Shown: positions 6,957 to 15,829 of the stretch, in pieces
How the letters are laid out: every line of letters begins with the position of its first letter
Position numbering within the stretch: the first letter of the stretch is position 1
NCBI GenBank assembly: GCA_041391505.1
Contig: JAWKNW010000021.1
Coordinates: forward strand, 49,032 to 113,031
DNA length: 64,000 nucleotides
Direction of reading: 5' to 3'
DNA from: Rhodothermales bacterium
GTDB lineage: Bacteria > Bacteroidota > Rhodothermia > Rhodothermales > JAHQVL01
The notes under the pieces: generated by a model
The model's database searches: none
What the model saw: the letters and a program-made list of their open reading frames with translations, nothing else
What the model was told of the DNA's origin: nothing
Program-made: the position numbers and the translations under genes

Positions 6957-9950
6957 ATGAGACGAATCAGAACAGTAGTCATTGCCGATATGCGTTTATT
7001 GTGGTTTGTTTTCGCCTTTTTATTGTGTGCAGGATCGGTCCAGGCACAAACCGTGAGAGGTGTTGTGACCGATGACATGACAGATCTACCCCTCCCGGGC
7101 GTGAACATTATCGTTAAAGGAACGAACATCGGTACAGCTTCTGGCGGGGATGGCGAGTTTCAAATTGCCGCACCTTCACTGAATGATACCCTGTTGTTTT
7201 CATTTGTGGGATATCAAACCCTGAGTGTCCCACTAAATGGACGTCAGACGATCGAAGCACGGCTGATTCCTATGGCGATAGAAACCGACGAGTTGGTTGT
7301 CGTTGCGTATGGCGTCCAGCGGAAATCGGACATCACTGGTTCTATAGCTTCCGCTACCGCGGAAGACTTCAATCAGGGGGTGGTGGTTAACCCCGGGCAG
7401 TTGCTTCAGGGCGTGGTGGCGGGTGTAAACGTGACGAATGCCAGCGGTGAGCCGGGCGCTTCGCAAGACATCATTATTCGAGGTATAGGCAGTTTACGCT
7501 CTGGCACTACGCCACTCTATGTACTGGACGGTTTTGTGCTGGACAACTCGTCGATCGGGGTCGCGAATAATCCGCTGAACTTCATCAACCCGGCTGATAT
7601 CAAAAGCATCGAGGTGCTAAAAGACGCCTCCGCGACGGCTCTTTATGGAGCAAGAGCCGCCAATGGTGTGGTTGTCATCACGACGAAAGAAGGGCAGTCA
7701 GGCGATACCAGGATAAACTTGTCCAGCTCTGTGGGCTGGTCGTCCATGACCAATACGATTGATGTATTCAGTGCCTCCGAATTTCGTAGTCGGGTTCAAA
7801 ATGTTGGTGGGCAGCTTAATGATTTTGGGGCCAATACCGATTGGCAGGATGAACTCACCCAGACGGCATTATCGAGCGACATCAACTTCTCTATGAGTGG
7901 TGCTGCAAGCGATCGATTCAATTATTACGCGTCACTCGGTTTGCAGAACCAGGAAGGCATTCTCAAAGAAAGTAACCTTGATCGGTATTCTGCCCGACTC
8001 AACATGAGCCAGTCTGCCCTGAACGGGCGGCTTCATGTGGATTATCACATCAATGCCATTCACTCCGGCAATCTCCGGCCAGACAATACGGCTATGGTCG
8101 TCGATATGCTGCAGCTGAACCCAACCATCCCGGTATATAGCGACGGGGTTCCTACCCTGCTGGATGAAATATTGAACCCCGTCGTGCGATACGACCTGTA
8201 CCTTGACGAAAGCCTGAATAATCGCATCGTGGCGAATGTCGCGCCTACGCTGGAAATCGTTGATGGTCTTAGGTATAGGCTCAATTTTGGACGGGACTAC
8301 TCGGCAACCGATCGAGCCGTTCAGGTATCACCGTATTCCCTGCTCGAGGGATTCGAGACGGGCACTCTTACAGAATTTAACTATAAGAACACGAATACCC
8401 TGGTAGAAAATACGCTTACGTATGCGCTCGATTCCAAAGCCCACTCATTAAACCTTCTCGCGGGGCACTCCTATCAGGAATACTTGATTGAAGTCAGCTC
8501 GCTGGCCATGGAGGGGTTTAGCGACAATGGCATTGAACCCAGGTATCAGGACCAGACGAGTACCCAGATTACACCGACCAACAGGAGTGCGCTGGCGGAG
8601 AAGAATAAATTACAGTCCATCTTTGGGAGGATCAATTATAGTTACGACGGCAAGTACCTGCTTACTGCGACGATGCGTGCAGACGGCTCCTCCAAGTTTG
8701 GGGAAAACAACAAATACGGTTATTTCCCGTCGTTTGCCCTGGGGTGGAACATCAGCGAGGAGGATTTTCTCCAGAACTCTCCTTTCGACAATCTGAAATT
8801 ACGGGCCAGTTGGGGGCAGACGGGTAACCAGGAAATCCCAAGTAAAATTACCCAGTTGAGCTATACGGAGAGTCGTGGCGGTAACAATACGTACCCCCTG
8901 AATCCCGATGCCACCAGCCTGGATGACTACCCGTACGGGATTATCTTTACACGCCTGGCCAACCCGGACATTCAGTGGGAAGTCTCTACGCAAACCAACG
9001 TAGGCGTCGATTTCGATCTCTTCAACAATCGCCTGCTGGGCACGCTGGATTACTACGATAAGGTATCCGACAACATCTTGCTGGAAGTCGTGCCCAGTGA
9101 TCCCATCCAGCCGACGTCGACCTACTGGACGAACGTTCCCGACATGGCCATTCGAAATACTGGTCTTGAACTGTCGCTCGAGTATAGAAGCGCCGCTACG
9201 AGTGCGTTCCAGTATTCCATCGGAGGGAATGTCTCGACGATCAAGAACAGGGTCGAGAATTCGCCCTACGCCGTGTTGACCACGGGCGCCGCTCAGGGTG
9301 CCGGTCAAACCGGCGCCACGATCAATGGATACATCAACGGGGAGCCCATCGGTGCGTTCTACATGCTTGAGTTTTCAGGGATAGGCGCAGACGGGCTGAA
9401 CCAGTTCGTGGATACCAACAATGATGGGGCGATATTGGAAAATGATCGCGTTGTTGTCGGCAGCGCCCTTCCGAATGTGTTGTATGGGATCCAGATCAGC
9501 CTGCTCTATAAAAATGTAGGCCTTCGGGCTAACTTCAATGGGGCATCGGGCCATTCCATCTACAACCATACGGCGATGTCCATTTTCAACAAGGGCAACC
9601 TCGCCTCAAGCTTTAATACCACGGAGTTTGCCACGGCGTATCCCGAAGAAGCCATCACGAATTCAAACACCGTGTCTACACGATACCTCGAAGACGGCGC
9701 CTATCTCAGGCTCAATAACGTAACGCTCTCGTACAGCTTAAACCCCACACTTCTTGGTATCGATGGCACGTTAAGGGGACTTCAGTTGACGTTAACAGCC
9801 CAGAACCCATTTATCATTACCGGTTACTCGGGGTATGATCCTGAGGTTAATACCGGTACGACGCGGGGCGGTGTTCAGACCTTTGGTATCGACCGATTCA
9901 CCTACCCGACAGCGAGGACCATCCAGCTGGGTGTGAACATGACATTTTAG
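6957..9950 (+). CDS. SusC/RagA-family TonB-dependent outer-membrane receptor
   Basis: The start is the ATG before MRRIRTVVIADMRLLW; a second ATG 33 bases on would also leave a signal peptide ending near SVQAQ. The 997-residue protein has an N-terminal carboxypeptidase-regulatory-like domain (VRGVVTDDMTDLPLPGVNI to FSFVGYQT). A plug domain follows, with IIRGIGSLRSGTTPLYVLDG and IEVLKDASATALYGARAANG, then a long beta-barrel ending in phenylalanine (VNMTF). Such receptors import glycans or peptides across the outer membrane with a SusD lipoprotein, which follows 89 bases downstream. Base composition is visibly poorer in GC than the neighbouring genes, suggesting acquisition from elsewhere. The substrate cannot be read from the sequence. 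Confidence 0.95.
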   Translation: MRRIRTVVIADMRLLWFVFAFLLCAGSVQAQTVRGVVTDDMTDLPLPGVNIIVKGTNIGTASGGDGEFQIAAPSLNDTLLFSFVGYQTLSVPLNGRQTIEARLIPMAIETDELVVVAYGVQRKSDITGSIASATAEDFNQGVVVNPGQLLQGVVAGVNVTNASGEPGASQDIIIRGIGSLRSGTTPLYVLDGFVLDNSSIGVANNPLNFINPADIKSIEVLKDASATALYGARAANGVVVITTKEGQSGDTRINLSSSVGWSSMTNTIDVFSASEFRSRVQNVGGQLNDFGANTDWQDELTQTALSSDINFSMSGAASDRFNYYASLGLQNQEGILKESNLDRYSARLNMSQSALNGRLHVDYHINAIHSGNLRPDNTAMVVDMLQLNPTIPVYSDGVPTLLDEILNPVVRYDLYLDESLNNRIVANVAPTLEIVDGLRYRLNFGRDYSATDRAVQVSPYSLLEGFETGTLTEFNYKNTNTLVENTLTYALDSKAHSLNLLAGHSYQEYLIEVSSLAMEGFSDNGIEPRYQDQTSTQITPTNRSALAEKNKLQSIFGRINYSYDGKYLLTATMRADGSSKFGENNKYGYFPSFALGWNISEEDFLQNSPFDNLKLRASWGQTGNQEIPSKITQLSYTESRGGNNTYPLNPDATSLDDYPYGIIFTRLANPDIQWEVSTQTNVGVDFDLFNNRLLGTLDYYDKVSDNILLEVVPSDPIQPTSTYWTNVPDMAIRNTGLELSLEYRSAATSAFQYSIGGNVSTIKNRVENSPYAVLTTGAAQGAGQTGATINGYINGEPIGAFYMLEFSGIGADGLNQFVDTNNDGAILENDRVVVGSALPNVLYGIQISLLYKNVGLRANFNGASGHSIYNHTAMSIFNKGNLASSFNTTEFATAYPEEAITNSNTVSTRYLEDGAYLRLNNVTLSYSLNPTLLGIDGTLRGLQLTLTAQNPFIITGYSGYDPEVNTGTTRGGVQTFGIDRFTYPTARTIQLGVNMTF

Positions 9951-10039
9951 CACCGTGTGTTAATCTGCTGTGCGTATTTCGTGTCTTCACGGTAGCAAGT
10001 AGTGCTAACGGCATCTATGGCCAAAATAGACATTCAATC

Positions 10040-11782
10040 ATGACGCTTCGACATACCATTCTTACAGGCATTCTGATCGTGGCCCTTGCAGGATGCGACT
10101 CCCTGAGCGAAGAGGTTCTGGACGAATCTCTCACGGGAGCGGGACAGGCTGAAACGATCAGTGGATCTATTGCCCCGGCGTACGGACAATTAGCCTCGAC
10201 CTGGCTCCACACGAACTATTTTGGTTTGCAGGAGATCGCTTCGGATGAGGCTATTCTGCCGTATCGCGGTGGAACAGACTGGTTCGACGGCGGAAAATTC
10301 ATCGCCGTGCACCAGCATTTGATGACGCCTGGCAATGATCTCGTTACCAGTTCGTGGAACGCCATCACGCAGAATCTTTCCAGAACGGTGGCAGCGATCG
10401 AGGTGCTGAGAAACCTGTCGGAGTCCGGCGATGCAGAGGCCACAGGGGCTCTCTATGAGATGATTGCACTGCGTGCCTATCTGAACATGCTGATGCTGGA
10501 TAGTTGGGGGCTCGCTTTTGAGAAGGAAAGGACGGATGAGACCTCTCGTCTGTTGAGGACGCAGGAAGCCATCGACTACATTCAGCGTGAGCTTGAATCG
10601 GTAGTCGATGTAATCAACACGAACAGAGGCCCTGGCAGAGTAACACAGGGGGCCGTTTGGGGCCTCCTGGCACGGTTGCATCTCAACGCGGCCGTCTATC
10701 GCGATCCGTATGGCACACCGGATTTCAGATCTGAGGATATGGCCAAGGTGGTTGAGTACACAGATAATATTATAAACTCTGGTAGCTACGATCTTTCAAG
10801 TGAGTATTTTGATGTGTTCAACGATTCAAACAACGGCAGCTCCGAGTTGATCTTTGCCGTTGACCAGAGGGGTGTGCTGAGCAACGAGCACAACCGGTGG
10901 GCATACTGGTCTCTCGCAGGTGATCTGTTCTCAAGGCTCGAGTATCCATCAGCGGATGGGACGGACGGGCCGGCGGCCACCCCGGAATTCTATCAGAAGT
11001 GGGTGGATGCCTACGGCAGCGTGGATCCGGCCGAAGCCGACGCGCTGTTCTATAAGCGAGAATTGTTTATACCAGATTCGCTGCAAGATTTGAGCGGCGT
11101 ATCTCCTGACAATGATGAGAACCATTTCTTCTGCATTAGCGCTGCGGATTTCGAGACAGACAAAGGTATTCTCCGAGGTATCATCTGGGGGCCCCGAAAA
11201 GGCCCAGACGGAAACTTCCTCACCTGCGATAGCGGAGGATTCAGGATTTACCCGGTCATCCACACGCGTACAAGAGGGGCGGGTAATACGGAATACGTGA
11301 ATCACACGTTAAGCATCGACTTCACGAACGAAGGCCGGCTGCATAATACGGGCTATCGTTTCTCCAAGTATCAATGCAGCCGCACCTCCAATAACTGCAA
11401 CAGTTTCAGCAGCGTCGATCTGGTATTGCTCCGCCTCGGTGAAGTGTACCTGAATCGTGCAGAGGCCAAGCTCAGAAATGGGGACGCGGCCGGCGCCCTG
11501 AGCGACGTAAATGCGCTTCGCAGCGCAAGGAATGCACGCCCTGACCAAACGCCCGCCAACCTGTCGTCCATTGATCTCGACATCTTGCTCCGTGAGCGTG
11601 GGTTTGAACTGTACTGGGAGGGGCTGAGAAGGACCGATCAGATTCGGTTTGGGACGTATGAAGACGCCTGGACCGAGAAGACGGACAGCGACGTTCGCAA
11701 GCGGTTGTTTCCCATCCCGCAAAGCGCCATCGACGGGGCCTCTAATGTGGAAGGCTACCTTGTTCAAAATGATGGCTATTAA
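10040..11782 (+). CDS. SusD/RagB-family outer-membrane lipoprotein
   Basis: The 580-residue protein starts with a lipoprotein signal (IVALAGC, acylated Cys near residue 19). It has the SusD fold features: an N-terminal helical TPR-like region and a C-terminal block of the form R-x-D-Q-I-R-F-G ... KRLFPIPQSAID ... GYLVQNDGY, which is the family signature at the normal place. SusD captures the ligand at the cell surface and closes over its SusC partner, encoded just upstream. Like susC it is lower in GC than its neighbours. No glycoside hydrolase is adjacent, so the ligand is unknown. Confidence 0.95.
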   Translation: MTLRHTILTGILIVALAGCDSLSEEVLDESLTGAGQAETISGSIAPAYGQLASTWLHTNYFGLQEIASDEAILPYRGGTDWFDGGKFIAVHQHLMTPGNDLVTSSWNAITQNLSRTVAAIEVLRNLSESGDAEATGALYEMIALRAYLNMLMLDSWGLAFEKERTDETSRLLRTQEAIDYIQRELESVVDVINTNRGPGRVTQGAVWGLLARLHLNAAVYRDPYGTPDFRSEDMAKVVEYTDNIINSGSYDLSSEYFDVFNDSNNGSSELIFAVDQRGVLSNEHNRWAYWSLAGDLFSRLEYPSADGTDGPAATPEFYQKWVDAYGSVDPAEADALFYKRELFIPDSLQDLSGVSPDNDENHFFCISAADFETDKGILRGIIWGPRKGPDGNFLTCDSGGFRIYPVIHTRTRGAGNTEYVNHTLSIDFTNEGRLHNTGYRFSKYQCSRTSNNCNSFSSVDLVLLRLGEVYLNRAEAKLRNGDAAGALSDVNALRSARNARPDQTPANLSSIDLDILLRERGFELYWEGLRRTDQIRFGTYEDAWTEKTDSDVRKRLFPIPQSAIDGASNVEGYLVQNDGY

Positions 11783-12155
11783 GAACATCGGCGAAAATCC
11801 GACAGGATTTTCGCGGATGGTTTCAGGTTCAGAAACGGTTGGGATTTTCAAAAATCCTTCTCGGAACGTCATCCTGAACCGCCCTCCGCTTGCGGTGGGC
11901 GTGATGAAGGACCTCTCGAACCACCGTGAGACGCTCATGGAAGCCATGCGCGAGTGATTCGGGAGGTCCTTCGACAACCCCGTCGCAAGCGCCGGGGGCT
12001 CAGGAAGACAACCCATATTTATTTCTCAACAGTTTCTAACTCCCATACGCTTCTTACGGCCAAAGCGAGAATGCGATGGCCCTGGTTACCTCCGGCTTTT
12101 TCTTGATTTTTGGTTGTCGAGGCTCGACCTTGTTGGACCCTACATCCCCCGGTCC
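11783..12155. other. Non-coding gap after susD
   Basis: No gene is seen. Just after the susD stop, small A/T-rich inverted words (AAATCC/GGATTTT) may act as a terminator. The stretch 11868-12009 is the long imperfect palindrome described separately. The remaining 140 bases should carry the promoter of the dehydrogenase-cytochrome gene, but no consensus is evident. Confidence 0.4.
11868..12009. repeat. Imperfect palindromic intergenic element (GTCATCCTGA...TCAGGAAGAC type)
   Basis: The outer ends GTCATCCTGAAC and GCTCAGGAAGAC are imperfect inverted copies. Inside, GAAGGACCTCTCG near 11907 mirrors CGGGAGGTCCTTC near 11959. A related but shorter sequence, GTCTTCCTGAGCGGAGTGG, occurs near 41264. 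It looks like a dispersed palindromic repeat. It codes for nothing and contains no transposase. Confidence 0.55.
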
Positions 12156-14735
12156 ATGCCTCACCCGATGTTTAGCCTGCTGCTCTTCCGTCGTCCGGCC
12201 GCTGCGTGCGCGGCGCTGCTCGCGGCCGTCCTGGCTTTTGGGGCTGGATGCGCAACGGGGCCGGGCCACGAGGACGACCGGGAAGGCTTTTCGCCCGTTC
12301 GCGATGCCGATGAGGAGCGCTCTACGTTCCGGCTCGACGAAGGGCTCCGGATCGAGCTCGTGGCGGCAGAACCCCTCATCGAAGACCCTGTCGTGATCAC
12401 GTTCGATGCCGCCGGCCGGCTCTGGGTCGTCGAGATGCGCGGCTTCATGCCGCGGATCGCGGAGGCCAGCGATCAGACGCCAACGGGCCGGATCAAGGTG
12501 CTGACCGACACCGACGGTGACGGCCAGATGGATCAGGCCGTCGTCTTCATGGACAGCCTCGTGCTCCCGCGCGCGCTGGCGCTCGTGCCGGGCGGTGTAC
12601 TCGTGGCCGAAAACAAGCCGCTGTGGATGGTCTACGACGACGACGGCGACCTCAAGGCCGATCGCAAGGTGCTGATCGATTCGACGTATGGTGGAAGCGG
12701 CCTGCCCGAACACGCCGGCAACGGGCTGTGGCGCGGCATCGACAACTGGTACTACAACGCCAAGTCGCGCATACGGTATCGCCTCGAAGACGGCAGCTGG
12801 GTTCGGGATACGACGGAGTTTCGGGGGCAGTGGGGGATCTCCCACGACGATACCGGACGGCTTTTCTACAACTACAACTGGTCGCAGCTGCACACGGACC
12901 TCGTCCCGCCCAACGCGCTCAGCCGCAACCCGCATCACGTACCCACGAGCGGGCTCAACGTGGGCGTGGCGCAGGACCGGCGCATCTTTCCCATACGAAC
13001 GACCCTGGCGGTAAACCGCGGCTACATCCCGGGCGCCCTCGACGAGCGCGGCCGGTTGCTCGAATTTACGTCGGCGTCGGCGCCTCTCATCTACCGGGGC
13101 GACGCCTTGCCGGAAGCCTATCGGGGCAATGCCTTTGTCTGCGAGCCGGCGGGCAATCTCATCAAACGAAATATCGTCGAGTACGATGGTCTCAACGTCA
13201 CGGCCTACTCGGCGACGCCCGAACGCGAATTCCTGGCATCGACCGACGAACGGTTCCGGCCGGTGTTTCTGACGACGGGGCCGGATGGCGCGCTGTATAT
13301 CGCCGACATGTACCGGGGCATCATCCAGGACGGCGTCTACATGACGCCCTATCTCCGCGAGCAGACGGAACAGCGCCGGCTCGAGGCGCCCATCCATCAT
13401 GGACGCATCTGGCGCGTCGTGCCCGAGTTCTGGACGCCTCCGGGGCCGCTGGGCCTGGACAGCGCCAGCTCGCGGACGCTCGTTGCCCTGCTTTCCGATC
13501 AGGACGGCTGGGTGCGCGACACGGCGCAGCGGCTGCTCGTCGAGCGCGCGGATCCGGATATCGTGCCCTTCCTGGAACGGGTGGCGCTGCGTGAGATCGA
13601 TCGAAGAGGACGGTTGCACGCGTTGTGGACGCTGGAAGGCCTCGACGCGCTGTCGCGCCCGGTGCTCGAAAAAGCGATCCAGGACCGCGATCCCGACGTC
13701 CAGGCCGCGGCGATTCGTCTCTTCGCCGCGCAGGCGTCACGCGACCCGTCGTTGAGCGAGCCGCTTGCCGACGCGCTCACTAGCGGCTGGGCGAAGGCGC
13801 CGCCCGTCGTGGCGCTCCAGATGGCCCTGTCGGCCGACGTCCTCGAGGCCGATGCGGCGCTGCCGCTCCTCGCCGGCATCCTCGGCGTCTATCGGGAGGA
13901 TGCGGTGTTTCGCGACGCGGTCCTCAGCAGCCTCACGGACCGCGAATTCGCGCTGTTGGACCGACTGTGGACCTCCTGGGAGTGGCGCACCTACGCCCCG
14001 GGCCGGGCCATCTTGATGGAGATGCTGGCGACGGCCGCTCTTCGTCGCGGCGACCCGGATGAGATCGCCGTGATGATGGGCTGGCTTGGCGACGACGAGT
14101 TCGGGTGGCGCCAGGAAGCGCTGCTCGCCGGCCTGACAGTCCCGCTCCCCGCCGGCCCTACGCCACTCCGGTCGGCGCCCGCCGTCCTGGACCGCCTGGC
14201 CTCGCTCGGCCCCGGCGTCGCCGGGCGCCTGGCAGCCATCGAGGAGCGCTTCAGCTGGCCCGGGCATACGCCGCCGAGCCCCGAACCTGTTTCGGATGGG
14301 GCCAGCCTCGCCATCGATCCTGCCCAGCTCGCCGCCGGTCGACAGCATTTCCTCACCGTCTGCGCCGCCTGCCATGGCAACGACGGCGCGGGCATGCCCT
14401 CGCTGGCGCCGCCGCTCGCCGGCTCGGAATGGGTGACGGGCAGCAAGGCCGCGCTCATCCGCATCGTGCTCCACGGCCTCGAAGGACCGGTGGACGTCGC
14501 CGGCCGGCGTTACGACGCCCCGGACATCCTGCCCGAAATGCCCTCCTTCGCCACGCTGGACGACGCGGCGATTGCCGCGGTGCTGACGTACCTTCGCACC
14601 TCGTGGGGCAACGCGGCTGAACCTGTTTCCACGCGCGACGTGGGGATGACACGCGTCACCTCGCAGGGGCGCGTAACCCCCTGGACCGCCAACGAACTGG
14701 GCGATCTGGAAGAACCCGACGCAAACCGACCATGA
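12156..14735 (+). CDS. Lipoprotein with PVC-type dehydrogenase propeller, HEAT-like repeats and cytochrome c domain
   Basis: The start before MPHPMFSLLLFRR gives an 859-residue protein with a lipoprotein signal (LAFGAGC). Residues about 50-420 resemble the membrane-bound dehydrogenase domain named from Planctomycetes (FRLDEGLRIELVAAEPLI; DTDGDGQMD calcium-type loop; TTGPDGALYIADMYRG). A helical HEAT-like stretch follows. Near residue 745 a single haem c site, CAACHGNDGAGM, opens a C-terminal cytochrome c with later methionines as possible axial ligands. It probably oxidises a sugar or polyol in the periplasm and passes electrons to haem. It overlaps the next gene by ATGA, so the two are translated together. 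Confidence 0.85.
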   Translation: MPHPMFSLLLFRRPAAACAALLAAVLAFGAGCATGPGHEDDREGFSPVRDADEERSTFRLDEGLRIELVAAEPLIEDPVVITFDAAGRLWVVEMRGFMPRIAEASDQTPTGRIKVLTDTDGDGQMDQAVVFMDSLVLPRALALVPGGVLVAENKPLWMVYDDDGDLKADRKVLIDSTYGGSGLPEHAGNGLWRGIDNWYYNAKSRIRYRLEDGSWVRDTTEFRGQWGISHDDTGRLFYNYNWSQLHTDLVPPNALSRNPHHVPTSGLNVGVAQDRRIFPIRTTLAVNRGYIPGALDERGRLLEFTSASAPLIYRGDALPEAYRGNAFVCEPAGNLIKRNIVEYDGLNVTAYSATPEREFLASTDERFRPVFLTTGPDGALYIADMYRGIIQDGVYMTPYLREQTEQRRLEAPIHHGRIWRVVPEFWTPPGPLGLDSASSRTLVALLSDQDGWVRDTAQRLLVERADPDIVPFLERVALREIDRRGRLHALWTLEGLDALSRPVLEKAIQDRDPDVQAAAIRLFAAQASRDPSLSEPLADALTSGWAKAPPVVALQMALSADVLEADAALPLLAGILGVYREDAVFRDAVLSSLTDREFALLDRLWTSWEWRTYAPGRAILMEMLATAALRRGDPDEIAVMMGWLGDDEFGWRQEALLAGLTVPLPAGPTPLRSAPAVLDRLASLGPGVAGRLAAIEERFSWPGHTPPSPEPVSDGASLAIDPAQLAAGRQHFLTVCAACHGNDGAGMPSLAPPLAGSEWVTGSKAALIRIVLHGLEGPVDVAGRRYDAPDILPEMPSFATLDDAAIAAVLTYLRTSWGNAAEPVSTRDVGMTRVTSQGRVTPWTANELGDLEEPDANRP

Positions 14736-15790
14736 ACCGCAGACACTTTCTGAACAGCACCGCCGCCGCGGTGGCCTATGCCGCGCTTCCCGTGCGTCCC
14801 GCGCTGCCCGCTCGCCGCCCCATGGGGGTCACCGTGGCGACCTACGCCGTGCGATGGAACTCGGAGACGCAGAGCGCCACCTACCCGGCGCTGCGTACGG
14901 CCCTCGATATACTGGAAGACTGCGCGCGCATCGGTGCCGGCGGGGCGCAGGTCGGGGTGTCGAACTGGGAAACCGATTTTGCCGGCAAGGTACGCGACCG
15001 CCGCGAGCAACTGGGCCTGTACCTCGAAGGCCAGATCCGGATGCCCCGCGTCGACGAAGACCTCGACGCCTTCGAGCAGCAGGTGCGGCTCGCCCGCGAA
15101 GCCGGCGCCACCATCCTGCGCGCTGTGTGCCTCGGACCGCGACGCTACGAGACGCTCCACTCCATGTCGGAATTTCTGGCGTTCAAGGAAGACGCCTGGA
15201 AAGCCGTCGAGCGGATCGAGCCGATCATGCGCCGCAACCGCGTCCAACTTGCCATCGAGAATCACAAGGACTGGCGCGCCGAAGAACTGGTCGCGCTCAT
15301 GTGGCATCTCGGGAGCGAGTGGATGGGGGTCACGCTCGACATGGGCAACAACATCGCGCTGCTGGAGGACCCGATGACGGTCGTCGAACAGCTCGCCCCC
15401 TACGCCATCACCACCCACTTCAAGGACATGGCCGTAGCGCCCTACGATGCCGGCTTCCTCCTTTCCGAAGTGCCGCTGGGCGAGGGGCTGCTCGACCTCC
15501 CGCGTATGGTTGAAATCTGCGAGCGGCACAATCCGGCGATCACCTTCAACCTGGAGATGATCACCCGCGACCCGCTCAAGGTCCCCTGCATGACGGAGGA
15601 GTACTGGTCAACGTTCGACTATGTCGGAGGCCGCGACCTCGCCTGGGCCTTCCGCTATGTGTCCGGCAATCGCCCGAAACAGCCGTTGCCGACGCTGTCC
15701 GAAAAATCACCTGAGGGCCGACTTGCGTATGAGGATGAAAACAACCTCCGCTCGTTCGCCTATAGCCGCGATGTGCTGGGGATGAAATAG
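14732..15790 (+). CDS. Exported sugar phosphate isomerase/epimerase-like TIM-barrel protein
   Basis: This 352-residue protein belongs to the xylose-isomerase-like TIM barrel group. It opens with MNRRHFLNSTAAAVAYAAL, a Tat-like twin-arginine signal that suggests export folded with its cofactor. Likely metal ligands fall on successive strands: Glu in AIENHKD, Asp in TLDMGN, His in TTHFKDM and Glu in FNLEM. Enzymes of this group isomerise or epimerise sugars, inosose or keto-sugars. Its start codon overlaps the stop of the dehydrogenase-cytochrome gene (ATGA), pointing to a two-step periplasmic oxidation/isomerisation of one substrate (inference). Confidence 0.85.
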   Translation: MNRRHFLNSTAAAVAYAALPVRPALPARRPMGVTVATYAVRWNSETQSATYPALRTALDILEDCARIGAGGAQVGVSNWETDFAGKVRDRREQLGLYLEGQIRMPRVDEDLDAFEQQVRLAREAGATILRAVCLGPRRYETLHSMSEFLAFKEDAWKAVERIEPIMRRNRVQLAIENHKDWRAEELVALMWHLGSEWMGVTLDMGNNIALLEDPMTVVEQLAPYAITTHFKDMAVAPYDAGFLLSEVPLGEGLLDLPRMVEICERHNPAITFNLEMITRDPLKVPCMTEEYWSTFDYVGGRDLAWAFRYVSGNRPKQPLPTLSEKSPEGRLAYEDENNLRSFAYSRDVLGMK

Positions 15791-15829
15791 GCGTTTCATA
15801 TCGGGCCGTCGCGCCAGAGCGCCTATGTT

